From: Bradyrhizobium sp. WSM1743
Lineage (GTDB): Bacteria > Pseudomonadota > Alphaproteobacteria > Rhizobiales > Xanthobacteraceae
DNA: 64,000 nt
Assembly (NCBI RefSeq): GCF_000473065.1
Contig: NZ_AXAZ01000023.1
Coordinates: forward strand, 1 to 64,000
Reading direction: 5' to 3'
Below, piece by piece: positions 40,680-49,065 of this stretch (within the stretch, counting starts at the first letter, position 1; every line of letters starts with the position of its first letter). The translations under genes were made by a program, and so were the position numbers. Under the pieces are notes generated by a model. That model did not search any database. It had not been told where the DNA came from and saw only the letters and a list, made by a program, of their open reading frames with translations.

Positions 40680-41825
40680 ATGTCCTACCGCTCCTCCTGG
40701 ATGACCGAAGAGCTCGACGTCTTCCGCGACCAGTTCCGGAAATATCTCGCCAAGGACCTGGCGCCGCACGCCGAAAAATGGCGCGAGCAGAAGATGGTCG
40801 ACCGCTTCGCCTGGCGCGGGCTCGGAGAGATGGGCGCGCTCTTGGCGAGCGTGCCGGAGGAATATGGCGGCCTCGGCGCCACCTTCGCCTATGACGCCGC
40901 CGTGCTCGACGATCTCGAAAGCACCGTGCCGGAGCTGACCACCGGCGTCTCCGTGCACAGCGCTATCGTCGCCCATTACATCCTCAATTACGGCTCGGAG
41001 GAGCAGAAGAAGCGCTGGTTGCCGAAGATGGCGTCGGGCGAGATGGTCGGCGCCATCGCCATGACCGAGCCTGGCACCGGCTCGGACCTGCAAGCCGTCA
41101 AGACCACGGCGAAGAAGCAGGGCAATTCCTACGTTATCAACGGCCAGAAGACGTTCATCACCAACGGCCAGGCCGCCGATCTCGTCATCGTGATCGCCCG
41201 CACCGGCGAGGCCGGCGCCAAGGGCATCTCGCTGATCGTGGTCGAGACCGCGGGCGCGGACGGCTATAAGCGCGGGCGCAACCTCGACAAGATCGGGCTG
41301 CACGCCTCCGACACATCGGAGCTGTTCTTCGATAATGTCACGGTCCCACCGGAGAACCTGCTCGGCAAGGAAGAAGGCCAGGGTTTTGTCCAGCTGATGC
41401 AGCAATTGCCGCAGGAACGCCTCGCGCTCGCGGTCGGCGCCGTCGCCTCGATGGAGCGCGCCGTCAAGCTCACCACCGACTACACCAAGGAGCGGAAGGC
41501 GTTCGGCAAGCCGCTGATGGATTTCCAGAACACCGCCTTCACGCTCGCCGAGCGCAAGACCGAGGCGATGATCGCACGCGTCTTCGTCGACTGGTGCATC
41601 GAGCGCCTGATCGCAAAAGACCTCGACACCGTCACGGCATCGATGGCGAAATACTGGTGCTCGGAGAAACAGGTCGAGACCGCCGACGAATGCCTGCAGC
41701 TGTTCGGCGGCTACGGCTACATGCAGGAATACCCGATCTCGCGCATCTTCATCGATTCCCGCATCCAGAAGATCTATGGCGGCACCAACGAGATCATGAA
41801 GCTGTTGATCGCAAGGTCGCTGTAG
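40680..41825 (+). CDS. Acyl-CoA dehydrogenase (LCAD-like)
   Basis: This 381-residue flavoenzyme has 'GAIAMTEPGTGSDLQAVKTT' and 'GQKTFITNGQAADLVIV' (FAD and substrate signatures) and the C-terminal 'QLFGGYGYMQEYPISRIF'. The late 'KIYGGTNEIM' has Gly where medium- and short-chain enzymes carry the catalytic Glu. In long-chain and isovaleryl-type enzymes the base is elsewhere, and 'LPQERLAL' offers it here, so the enzyme should be active. It would start beta-oxidation of a fatty or branched acyl-CoA. ATG 40680 follows GAGGTAATC. Confidence 0.93.
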   Translation: MSYRSSWMTEELDVFRDQFRKYLAKDLAPHAEKWREQKMVDRFAWRGLGEMGALLASVPEEYGGLGATFAYDAAVLDDLESTVPELTTGVSVHSAIVAHYILNYGSEEQKKRWLPKMASGEMVGAIAMTEPGTGSDLQAVKTTAKKQGNSYVINGQKTFITNGQAADLVIVIARTGEAGAKGISLIVVETAGADGYKRGRNLDKIGLHASDTSELFFDNVTVPPENLLGKEEGQGFVQLMQQLPQERLALAVGAVASMERAVKLTTDYTKERKAFGKPLMDFQNTAFTLAERKTEAMIARVFVDWCIERLIAKDLDTVTASMAKYWCSEKQVETADECLQLFGGYGYMQEYPISRIFIDSRIQKIYGGTNEIMKLLIARSL

Positions 41826-41838
41826 GCGCCGTGCCGTC

Positions 41839-42978
41839 TCAATTCGGATGCCACCAGCGGCCGCCGATGACGACACCCTCCGAGACGATCTTGCTGTTAC
41901 CGATCAAGTGCTCGCCGACGACGTCTTCATAGTCGAACTGGCCTTGCCTGACCGAGATCAGCGTGGCGTCGCCGACGCTGCCCGGCTTGAGGCTGCCGAG
42001 CTCGGGGCGCCGCAGCGCCATTGCCGCGTTCACCGTCGAGGCCGCGATGACCTCGGAGAGCTCCATGCCCATGCACAGGAACTTCGACATGGTCGTGACC
42101 TGATCGTAGGCCGGGCCGTCGATACAGAGCTGATGGATGTCGGAGGAGATGGTGTCCGGATAGAAGCCGTTGGCGAGCATGGCGCGCGCGGTCTTGAACG
42201 CGAACGAGCCCTTGCCGTGGCCGATATCGAACAGCACACCGCGCTCGCGCGCGTCCAGCACCGCCTTCTTCACCGTTCCCTGCGCGGTCGCCGGCGTATT
42301 GGGGAACGGGCGGAATGCGTGGGTCAGCACGTCGCCGGGACGCAGGCGGGCGAGCACGTCCTCATAGCTCGGCGGCGGATGATCGATATGCGCCATCAAG
42401 GGCATGCCGACCTCGTTGGCGACCTCGAGCGCGATGTCGAGCGGCACCGCGCCGGACGTGCCCGAAGAATGCAAGCCGACACGTACCTTGATGCCGACGA
42501 TGAGGTCGCGGTTGGCGTCGGCCACCTTGGCCGCCTCGATCGGATTCATCAGCCGCAGCTCCTCGCTCTCGCCGACCATGATCCGGTGCGAGAAGCCGAA
42601 GATGCCGGCATGCGAGACGTGTAGGTAAGCGAGGATGCGGACCTGGCTCGGCTCGATCACATGCTTGCGGAAGCCGGCGAAGTTGCCGGGACCCGCGCTG
42701 CCAGTGTCGACGGAGGTGGTGACGCCGGAGGTGCGGCAGAATTCCTCGGCATCGATGCCGAGCGAGGTGCCGCCCCAATAGACATGGGTGTGGAGATCGA
42801 TCAGCCCCGGCGTGACGATGAACCGTGAGACATCGCGCACATCGGTGCCCGGATCGGCCTTGAGCCCGCTCCCGATCGCCGCGATCTTGCCGCCGGCAAA
42901 GGCGACGTCGGTCACGGCATCGAGCTTCTGCGAGGGGTCGATCACCCGCCCGCCGCGCAGGATCAAGTCGAAAGGCAT
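41839..42978 (-). CDS. Amidohydrolase/deacetylase-family metallohydrolase
   Basis: This is a 379-residue amidohydrolase. 'TPGLIDLHTHVYWGG' is the H-x-H metal motif, 'DLIVGIKVRVGLHSSGTSG' offers the bridging lysine, 'PLMAHIDHPP' and 'VLTHAF' give further histidines and 'ISSDIHQLC' the catalytic aspartate. It resembles the dihydroorotase-like group annotated as deacetylases, whose substrates range from N-acetylated compounds to cyclic amides. It is convergent with the acyl-CoA dehydrogenase gene, 13 bases apart. Confidence 0.88.
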   Translation of the reverse strand: MPFDLILRGGRVIDPSQKLDAVTDVAFAGGKIAAIGSGLKADPGTDVRDVSRFIVTPGLIDLHTHVYWGGTSLGIDAEEFCRTSGVTTSVDTGSAGPGNFAGFRKHVIEPSQVRILAYLHVSHAGIFGFSHRIMVGESEELRLMNPIEAAKVADANRDLIVGIKVRVGLHSSGTSGAVPLDIALEVANEVGMPLMAHIDHPPPSYEDVLARLRPGDVLTHAFRPFPNTPATAQGTVKKAVLDARERGVLFDIGHGKGSFAFKTARAMLANGFYPDTISSDIHQLCIDGPAYDQVTTMSKFLCMGMELSEVIAASTVNAAMALRRPELGSLKPGSVGDATLISVRQGQFDYEDVVGEHLIGNSKIVSEGVVIGGRWWHPN

Positions 42979-43610
42979 TGTCGTCTCCGGATGGAACAGT
43001 GAGATGTAGCCGGCATGTCAGCCGGGCCAGCGAGGAAGGAAGCCGCTTCTAGCAATTTTCGCGCCGAATGGCGTGGCAAACCGTAACGTGGACCGACATG
43101 GCGAAATCGGCTTGATTCCGACAGCTAAGTTACTGGCAAGGGACTATAAAGATTGGCGATCCCGGGAAGACTCGAACTTCCGAAAGGTGGCGGAGAGGGA
43201 GGGATTCTAATCCACTCTCCAGAATTGATCGAAAATCGTAGAAAATACAAAGCCTTCCGGACAACCTTCGGATTTGTGTGTACCGAATTTGGCCGACGAT
43301 GCAAGCTGAGCGCGAGGTAGTAAGCTGCTCCGGCGGCCAACGAGCCCTTGCAGCAGAGAGTGCGGAACGCCTGGCACGGCGTGCACAGCCCAAAGATCCG
43401 GCGCGGCTCGTGGGATGGTGATCAGCGAACTCAAGGTCGTCCTCAGTGGGCGTGGCAGCACCGGATTTTCGCGCTAGCATTACCGCACGAGCCTTTTGCC
43501 GCGCCGGCGAGCCTGGCATTGCGACGACCTCTTCTCGTCTTGAAATTCTGCGACACCGGCCTGATACTTGGATCAAGTCCTTGGCCATCAGCACTCCGAG
43601 GAAGACGATC
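42979..43610. other. 632-bp gap with att duplication and no convincing gene
   Basis: It holds the 30-bp tRNA-Arg 3' copy at 43154-43183. The remaining open frames, e.g. a minus-strand frame covering 43130-43639, have no recognisable domain, overlap the real gene at 43611 and look accidental. The lower-GC stretch around 43200-43300 differs from the flanking DNA. Confidence 0.5.
43154..43183 (-). repeat. Duplicated 3' end of tRNA-Arg (att-like site)
   Basis: These 30 bases are identical to 44547-44576, the last 30 bases of the tRNA-Arg gene including its CCA. The match ends abruptly at the T-arm boundary, as expected from a tyrosine-recombinase crossover within a tRNA gene. Confidence 0.85.
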
Positions 43611-43832
43611 ATGGCAATCCAGATCGTGATGGACAGCACCGGCGATAGCCGTCATTTTTTCAATCCAGACGACGCACGAGAGCTCGCGAAGGCGGAGCGG
43701 CGGTTCTACGAACTGGCCCATGCCGGCTTCACCGCGGCGGTCCGGACGGGTCCGGGTCAAGTCTCGCAAATGCGATCGTTCGATCCGAACGCGGAAGAAA
43801 CCGTATTCTTTCCCAGGCTGGTCGGCGGGTGA
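43611..43832 (+). CDS. Small hypothetical protein in mini-island
   Basis: This is a 73-residue soluble protein beginning MAIQIVMDSTGDSRHFFNP, with 'ELAKAERRFYELAHAGFTAA' as a probable helix and ending 'TVFFPRLVGG'. AGGAAGACG lies just before ATG 43611, so translation is plausible. It has the look of a small conserved rhizobial island protein, but I recognise no family. It ends 12 bases before the next gene on the same strand. Confidence 0.65.
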   Translation: MAIQIVMDSTGDSRHFFNPDDARELAKAERRFYELAHAGFTAAVRTGPGQVSQMRSFDPNAEETVFFPRLVGG

Positions 43833-43844
43833 TCGGCCCGCGCC

Positions 43845-44261
43845 ATGTTGGGCTTTAGATCATCTCGCCAACGCCGGCGCGCGAGAGCCATTCGGGCTCT
43901 CTTCATCAGACACGGCGCCGAGAGAACTCCGGAGGGCCGCTCGCTGCAGCTCTTGCGCGACTGGCTATCGCCCGCCCAGCGGGCTCAATTCGCGGGAAAG
44001 GGCTATTTCGAGGTCATCGGTGGCGACACTGGCAGGCAATATAGGATCTACGCGGGCGCGTCGACGAACGTCTGCGAGATCGACGAAAAGGGCCGCCCGA
44101 CGCGCGGCCTGTGTTTCATGCCGCGTGGTAATCTGCCGGTCGGAGATGTTATGCTTTCCCAGAAGATCGCGCTGGAATGCTGCGAGAACCGCGCGCTCGA
44201 GCTGGCCAGAAGGTTCGCACCGTCCGGTTTCATGTTTCGGCGAAGTCGGCTCCTTGGTTGA
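43845..44261 (+). CDS. Hypothetical protein in mini-island
   Basis: This 138-residue protein has an Arg-rich N-terminus ('SSRQRRRARAIRALF'), a middle with strands ('GYFEVIGGDTGRQYRIYAGA') and 'PTRGLCFMPRGNLPVGDVML' and 'KIALECCENRALELAR' near the end. 'NVCEIDEKGRPTRGLCFMPR' looks like a conserved core. It forms a pair with the preceding small gene. The ribosome site is weak. No function is recognised. Confidence 0.65.
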   Translation: MLGFRSSRQRRRARAIRALFIRHGAERTPEGRSLQLLRDWLSPAQRAQFAGKGYFEVIGGDTGRQYRIYAGASTNVCEIDEKGRPTRGLCFMPRGNLPVGDVMLSQKIALECCENRALELARRFAPSGFMFRRSRLLG

Positions 44262-44546
44262 GCCGTTACGCTCCTCCATCGGCGAAAGTTTTGCCGTGTC
44301 GGAGATCCAGGGCGAGCCGGATCGATCGGGACACCCGTCCACAACGCCGCCATGAAATTCGAGGCTACGTCGACCTCGGTATTAATTTCTAACTGCCGTC
44401 TGCTTCTTGTCGGTTGCTTTATAGCCTGCATGGTGTCGCCCTCAATGTGCGGGCCACCCGGGCCTGAGACGGCCAAATGGAATCAGAACGGATCGCGTAC
44501 GTCGAGGAAATGCCAATATTTATTGGGTTTCTTGCGTCGGAATGAC

Positions 44547-44623
<77 letters not shown>

Positions 44624-44765
44624 GCGGAACCCGAAAGCTGCGGGTTCGGCCTCCTCATAGCAGAGCAGGATGCGGTTCGCCAGCCGCAAGGCGGACGAGA
44701 TCATCTGCAAGCTGAGCAAGGCGGCCGTACAATGCGCCCAGGTCCCTCTTGGCGGAGCAGCCCAC

Positions 44766-45119
44766 ATGATCGAGAGCATCAGCGCCATCACGCTCGGCAC
44801 CCATGACATGGCGCGCGCCGTGCAGTTCTACCGCTCGCTCGGGTTCGAGCTGTTGTATGGCGGCGAAGCCGCAGCATTCACGAGCTTTCGCGCCGGCAGC
44901 GGCTATCTCAACCTGACGGCGCAGCCGGGCGACAAGCGCTGGTCCTGGTGGGGCCGCGTCATCTTCTATGTCACCGATGTCGAGGCGACCTATGAGCAGG
45001 CGCGCGCGGCGGGATGGCAGCCGTCGACCACGCCGCGCGATGCGGAATGGGGCGAGCGCTACTTCCATCTCAGCGACCCGGACGGCCATGAGCTCAGTTT
45101 CGCGCGGCCGTTGTCCTGA
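44766..45119 (+). CDS. VOC-family (glyoxalase-like) protein
   Basis: This 117-residue protein has a single vicinal-oxygen-chelate domain: 'ITLGTHDMARAVQFYRSLGF' and 'RYFHLSDPDGHELSFARPL' are the first and last beta-alpha-beta elements with metal-ligand positions His and Glu. Family members include glyoxalases, fosfomycin-type resistance enzymes and dioxygenases; nothing indicates which. GGCGGAG precedes ATG 44766. It lies just past the tRNA gene. Confidence 0.85.
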   Translation: MIESISAITLGTHDMARAVQFYRSLGFELLYGGEAAAFTSFRAGSGYLNLTAQPGDKRWSWWGRVIFYVTDVEATYEQARAAGWQPSTTPRDAEWGERYFHLSDPDGHELSFARPLS

Positions 45120-45242
45120 CCGGATAAGTCGCAGTCGCTGACGTTCCAGAGAATAAGTGGCGCTGTCTCAGCCGCTGTGGCAAGCTGGGCGCGGTTTCCT
45201 CAAGCGACAATTGCATCTGGATTCTAACCAGGGAGGACGACC

Positions 45243-45536
45243 ATGGTGACCTATGTCGTGCTGGGAAATTTCACCGATCAGGGAATCCGCAACGTCAAGG
45301 ACTCGCCGAAGCGGGCCGAGGCCTTCAAGGAGATGGCCAAAACGTTCGGCGTGACCGTGAAAGAGATCGTCTGGACGCAGGGACGATATGACATTGTGAC
45401 CGTGCTCGAGGCCCCGGATGAGGCTGCCGCGATGTCGCTCGGCCTTAGTCTCGGCGCACTCGGCAATGTCCGCACCGAAACGATGCGCGCGTTCTCGGCA
45501 GCAGATATGAAAAACATCGTCGGCAAGATGCTCTGA
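45243..45536 (+). CDS. GYD-domain protein
   Basis: This 97-residue protein fits the small GYD family: 'YVVLGNFTDQGIRNVKDSPK' at the start, 'VWTQGRYDIVTVLEAPDEAA' in the middle (the G-Y/R-D core) and 'LGNVRTETMRAFSAADM' near the end. These ferredoxin-like-fold proteins have no known role. A strong GGGAGGA lies before ATG 45243. It is convergent with the Bug-type binding-protein gene. Confidence 0.88.
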   Translation: MVTYVVLGNFTDQGIRNVKDSPKRAEAFKEMAKTFGVTVKEIVWTQGRYDIVTVLEAPDEAAAMSLGLSLGALGNVRTETMRAFSAADMKNIVGKML

Positions 45537-45591
45537 CGTTCAAGCCCGCGCGAGCGCACTGGACCTGGGATGGTGTCCCGGAACAGGCCTC

Positions 45592-46548
45592 TCACGCCCT
45601 GATATTGTTGTCCTTCACCACCTTGCCCCAATAGGCGACCTGCTTGTCGAAGAAGGTCTTGAACGTGGCGCCGTCCTGGAGCAGCAGCGTCATGTGCTGG
45701 GTATCCTTGAGCTGGGCAGCGGTCGCGGGCTCGCTCAGGATCTCCTTGGATGCCGTCGCCATGGCAGCGACGACGTCCGGCGGCGTACCCGTGGGCGCGA
45801 AAACACCCCACCATGCCAGCGTCTCGAAATCGGGAAACCCGGCCTCGATCGCGGTCTGCGTATCAGGCAGGGCCGGCAGCCGCTCGCGGCCGAGCTGCAG
45901 GATCGGACGCAGCATGTTGGTGCCGAGCTGGGCGGCAACCAGCGCCGCCGATCCTGCGATGAGATCGACATGGCCGCCGAGCACGTCGTTCATGGCTGGC
46001 CCGCCGCCACGATAGGGCACGTGCATGATCTCGACGCCGGCCTTGCTGCCGAGCACGGTCATGGCGAGATGGCCGAGCGTGCCGATGCCGACCGAGGCAT
46101 ATTTCACCGCGCCGGGCGTCGCCCTGCAGGCCGCCACCACGTCGGCAAAGCTCTTGTAGGGGCGGCCGGCGCCGGCCGCGATCACGTAAGGCGCGGTGCC
46201 GATCAGCAGGACCGGCATCAGCTCGCGCTCGACATCGACCGGCGGCTTGTCGAGGATCGACGGGATCACCGCATGGGAATCGAACGTCACCAGGAACGTC
46301 GAGCCGTCCGCCGGGCTCTTGGCGACCTGCGCCGCACCGAGCGCACCGGCGGCGCCCGACTTGTTCTCGACCACGACGATGCGATTGAGCTTGGTCTGCA
46401 GATTGCTCTGCAGCAGCCGCGCCATCGCGTCGGTCGAGCCGCCCGGCGGGAACGGCACCACCAGCGTGATCTTACCGGCCTGCGCTGCTGCCGGTGCCAT
46501 CGCGAGAATGGCAGGTGCAGCCAGCAGCGTGCGTCGTGTGATCGTCAT
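45592..46548 (-). CDS. Tripartite tricarboxylate transporter binding protein (Bug/TctC family)
   Basis: This is a 318-residue exported binding protein. The leader 'MTITRRTLLAAPAILAMAPA' has twin arginines and could use the Tat route. 'ITLVVPFPPGGSTDAMARLL', 'VVENKSGAAGALGAAQVAKS', 'YASVGIGTLGHLAM' and 'HVPYRGGGPAMNDVLGGHVD' are the classical Bug motifs. TctAB membrane partners are absent here, as is usual for the many orphan Bug proteins. A cupin gene precedes it on the same strand, 47 bases away. Confidence 0.92.
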   Translation of the reverse strand: MTITRRTLLAAPAILAMAPAAAQAGKITLVVPFPPGGSTDAMARLLQSNLQTKLNRIVVVENKSGAAGALGAAQVAKSPADGSTFLVTFDSHAVIPSILDKPPVDVERELMPVLLIGTAPYVIAAGAGRPYKSFADVVAACRATPGAVKYASVGIGTLGHLAMTVLGSKAGVEIMHVPYRGGGPAMNDVLGGHVDLIAGSAALVAAQLGTNMLRPILQLGRERLPALPDTQTAIEAGFPDFETLAWWGVFAPTGTPPDVVAAMATASKEILSEPATAAQLKDTQHMTLLLQDGATFKTFFDKQVAYWGKVVKDNNIRA

Positions 46549-46595
46549 GATCCCCTCCCTTGTACTCGCGCTGGGCTTATTTGCTCTCTAGCGCT

Positions 46596-46967
46596 TCAGG
46601 TCGTCCCGAAACCCGACCCCGGTTTTCTGTATTCTGGCCGAGGCGGACTGAAAATGTCCAGCACGCGGGCGCCATCGGGGCCGGCGCGCATGGTGTGCGG
46701 CACGTTGCCCGGCGTGCGCCAAAAATCGCCCTTTTTCACCGGGATTTCCTCATCGCCCTGGACGCGGATGGCGGAGCCGTCGAGCAGCACGCCCCATTGC
46801 TCCTCGGGGTGATGGTGCAGCGTGCCCTGCGCATGCGGCGCCAGCGTCACCACCGACAGCATCGCCTGCTCGCCGGAGAAGATGCGCGTGGTCACGCCGG
46901 CGGCGAGCTCGCGGAATAGCCCGTCACTAGTATCGTCGAGATTGTGGAATTCGTCCTTCTGGCTCAC
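46596..46967 (-). CDS. Single-domain cupin protein
   Basis: This 123-residue protein is a cupin: 'GTLHHHPEEQWGVLLDGSA' is motif 1 with His-His-His and Glu, and 'GDFWRTPGNVPHTMRAGP' motif 2 with the last His ligand. A metal site is therefore complete. It may be a small dioxygenase, isomerase or sensor. It begins with GTG at 46967 after AGGGAGGACG, a strong ribosome site. It probably shares a transcript with the Bug-type binding-protein gene downstream. Confidence 0.85.
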   Translation of the reverse strand: MSQKDEFHNLDDTSDGLFRELAAGVTTRIFSGEQAMLSVVTLAPHAQGTLHHHPEEQWGVLLDGSAIRVQGDEEIPVKKGDFWRTPGNVPHTMRAGPDGARVLDIFSPPRPEYRKPGSGFGTT

Positions 46968-46988
46968 GCCGTCCTCCCTTTCTGCTTT

Positions 46989-47876
46989 CTATCTTGCCGT
47001 AGACAGACGCACGGCAGCCAGGAGCCGTTCCTTGAACTCACCTTTCAAGGTCACGTATACGCTGGACCATTTTCGGCTCTTGAACTCGCAGCTGCCGCGC
47101 GGACAATATTCTTGATCGTGATAGTCGCCGCTGAGAACGCCGAACAGGGTCATTCGGCTCCCCAACAGACGAAACAGGGCGCTGCCCGATGCGCCAAATG
47201 TGAACTCGCAGCTCGTTTCAAACGTCGACCAGTCCCTTACGTCGCGGATTTGGCACTCCTGCATCGTCTTGTTGAACGGCCCGTACCTGTCCCGCTTTCC
47301 TCTGGCTTCGATGTCATAGCCGACAACTGCCAGGACGCGCTCCAGCTCGACCAAAATATCGGTCCGCTCATAGATCTCGTAAGGCGTGACGTCCGCTGGA
47401 AATGCGAGCTTTACGACTGCCCAATCGCTGACAACCGCTTTCGGCGCGCTATCGGCGCAGGTGTCCATCCATAGGCTCGCCGACAACGGAATGGTCCGCC
47501 TCTCTGCCCCCAGATAATACTCGAATGTACACTTGTCCGGGGACGTATGGGGTTTGCAGAGATCCCGAAATGCATGAGCTGCCGTCGTGATCACGTCGCG
47601 CGCTCCCGTCACTTGAGCGCTGCTATCTCCGCCGGGACATCGCAGGACTCCACTTGCCGCAAAGCGGTTTCCGACCTCGTCCGGGGAGAGATCATTTGCT
47701 CTTGCGTAGGTCTCTTCCGTCATTCGCCGATCGCGCTCGGTCGAAGCAACCGGAACGATCGGCCGCGCAGGATGGCCATTGATGGCCCCCCGCCTCTCCC
47801 ACGAACTAACCTCGTTGCTTGCAGAGACCCACAGAACGAGAAAGCCAGGCAGGACGACTGCGTAATTCCTCATCAT
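46989..47876 (-). CDS. Exported trypsin-like serine protease
   Basis: This 295-residue protein has a hydrophobic leader (MMRNYAVVLPGFLVLWVSAS). The three catalytic positions of the chymotrypsin fold can be seen: 'VITTAAHAF' with His101, 'SDWAVVKLAF' with Asp151 and 'FTFGASGSALF' with Ser230, although Gly-Ala-Ser-Gly replaces the usual Gly-Asp-Ser-Gly. Several cysteines (80, 107, 116, 140, 209, 223) suggest disulfides. Its base composition seems less GC-rich than neighbours and it fits no operon, so it may be acquired. The call depends on motifs only. Confidence 0.7.
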   Translation of the reverse strand: MMRNYAVVLPGFLVLWVSASNEVSSWERRGAINGHPARPIVPVASTERDRRMTEETYARANDLSPDEVGNRFAASGVLRCPGGDSSAQVTGARDVITTAAHAFRDLCKPHTSPDKCTFEYYLGAERRTIPLSASLWMDTCADSAPKAVVSDWAVVKLAFPADVTPYEIYERTDILVELERVLAVVGYDIEARGKRDRYGPFNKTMQECQIRDVRDWSTFETSCEFTFGASGSALFRLLGSRMTLFGVLSGDYHDQEYCPRGSCEFKSRKWSSVYVTLKGEFKERLLAAVRLSTAR

Positions 47877-48014
47877 TCAAAGCAACCTCAGCATCAAAAA
47901 GCATGAGAGAACTTCGTCCGAAATAAAGACCGTGAAATCACTTTCGAAAATAGCAATGGCCGACTTCGACTTGCAATCAGTTCAGCCATTGCCTTGACTT
48001 AAGCCCCGCGTCGA

Positions 48015-48653
48015 TCAGGACTTGCCGTAGGAACCCTGGTAGCGGCCTTCGCGGATCGCCTTCATGGTCTCCTCCTCGCGCGCGACCTGGGCGCGGACGG
48101 CGTCCAGCAGCGCGGTGGCGCCCGCGGCGGGAAACGACACCACGCCGTCCTCGTCGCCAACGACGATGTCGCCGGGCGCGATCACGCTGCCGCCGATCGT
48201 CACCGGCACGTTGATCTCGCCGGGACCGTTCTTGTACGGGCCGCGATGGATCACGGCGCGGGCGTAGCAGGGAAAGTCGTCGGCCGCGAACGCCGCAACA
48301 TCGCGGATCGCGCCGTCGATGACATAGCCTTCGGCTTTGCGCCATTGCGCGATGTTCTTCATGATCTCGCCGACCAGCGCGCGGGTCTCGTCGCCGCCGC
48401 CATCGACCACGATGACGTCGCCAGGCCCGACCAGCTCCAGCGCGCGGTGGATGGCGAGATTGTCGCCGGGACGGGTGCGCACGGTGAAGGCCGTACCCAC
48501 CAGCTTGCCGCCGCGATGAAAGGGCCTTAGCCCCACTGCGCCCGGCAGCCGGGCGAGATTGTCCGAGATCACCGAGGTCGGCGCATGCCTGAAACCTTCG
48601 ATGATATCGGCCGGCGGCTTCGGCACGCTGCTCGCTGCGATGGTGATCGTCAT
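48015..48653 (-). CDS. RraA-like protein (HMG/CHA aldolase family)
   Basis: This 212-residue protein is of the RraA/4-hydroxy-4-methyl-2-oxoglutarate aldolase family. 'GPGDVIVVDGGGDETRALVG' is the substrate/metal loop and 'GYVIDGAIRDVAAFAADDFP' contains the Arg-Asp pair that binds the carboxylate and Mg. Family enzymes split 4-carboxy-4-hydroxy-2-oxoadipate or similar acids to pyruvate and oxaloacetate; others only regulate RNase E. The start at 48653 (MTITIAASSVPK) fits the family; a longer frame runs into the acyl-CoA synthetase remnant. Confidence 0.88.
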   Translation of the reverse strand: MTITIAASSVPKPPADIIEGFRHAPTSVISDNLARLPGAVGLRPFHRGGKLVGTAFTVRTRPGDNLAIHRALELVGPGDVIVVDGGGDETRALVGEIMKNIAQWRKAEGYVIDGAIRDVAAFAADDFPCYARAVIHRGPYKNGPGEINVPVTIGGSVIAPGDIVVGDEDGVVSFPAAGATALLDAVRAQVAREEETMKAIREGRYQGSYGKS

Positions 48654-48673
48654 GTCAGTCCTTCCGTGTTTGT

Positions 48674-48837
48674 CTATTCGGCGTGCGCCGGCGCCTTCGC
48701 CGGCAAAATCCGGAAGGCGCGTCCCTCCTTCATCCACGCCGCGCGCTCATCGCGCAACAGCGTGCGACGAACTTTTCCGGAATCATCGCGCGGCGGAGCA
48801 CTGACGAACTCGAAGCTTTCGGGGGAGCAGCATCAGT
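48674..48837 (-). pseudogene. C-terminal remnant of an AMP-forming acyl-CoA synthetase
   Basis: The minus strand reads 'PESFEFVSAPPRDDSGKVRR' followed by 'TLLRDERAAWMKEGRAF', 13 more residues ('RILPAKAPAHAE') and TAG. 'SFEFV..PPRDDSGKVRR' is the typical last segment of acyl-CoA synthetases, with the catalytic lysine in 'SGKV'. Upstream of about 48837 the frame becomes unrelated, and no other part of the enzyme is present. The gene once probably preceded the RraA-like gene in one operon. Confidence 0.75.
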
Positions 48838-49065
48838 GGTTTGCACTTCCTTTTCTTGGCGTCGCCGCAGAGGGTGAGGCGCTCGCAACACAAGTGTAAC
48901 AGCCTGCCGACGCGGCGCTGTGACTCCCACGCCACGTCAAGCATAAAATGTCAGCATCCCAGCCATGAAATTCCAGGGTTCCATGGGTGACAAGGCGGCG
49001 ATAAAGGGGCAAAAATCCGGCTCGACTCAGTTCGGGTTGAGTTTGGCAAGGAATGCTCTCGTAGA

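Noticed and set aside
43154..43183. A second tRNA gene
   Set aside because: Only the 3' 30 bases are present; no acceptor 5' strand, D-arm or anticodon arm follows.
43130..43639. A 169-codon minus-strand frame covering the loose tRNA copy
   Set aside because: It runs through the att copy, has no domain and overlaps a better-supported gene start at 43611.
48015..48737. N-terminal extension of the RraA-like protein to 48737
   Set aside because: The added residues are an out-of-frame reading of the acyl-CoA synthetase remnant; ATG 48653 fits the family.
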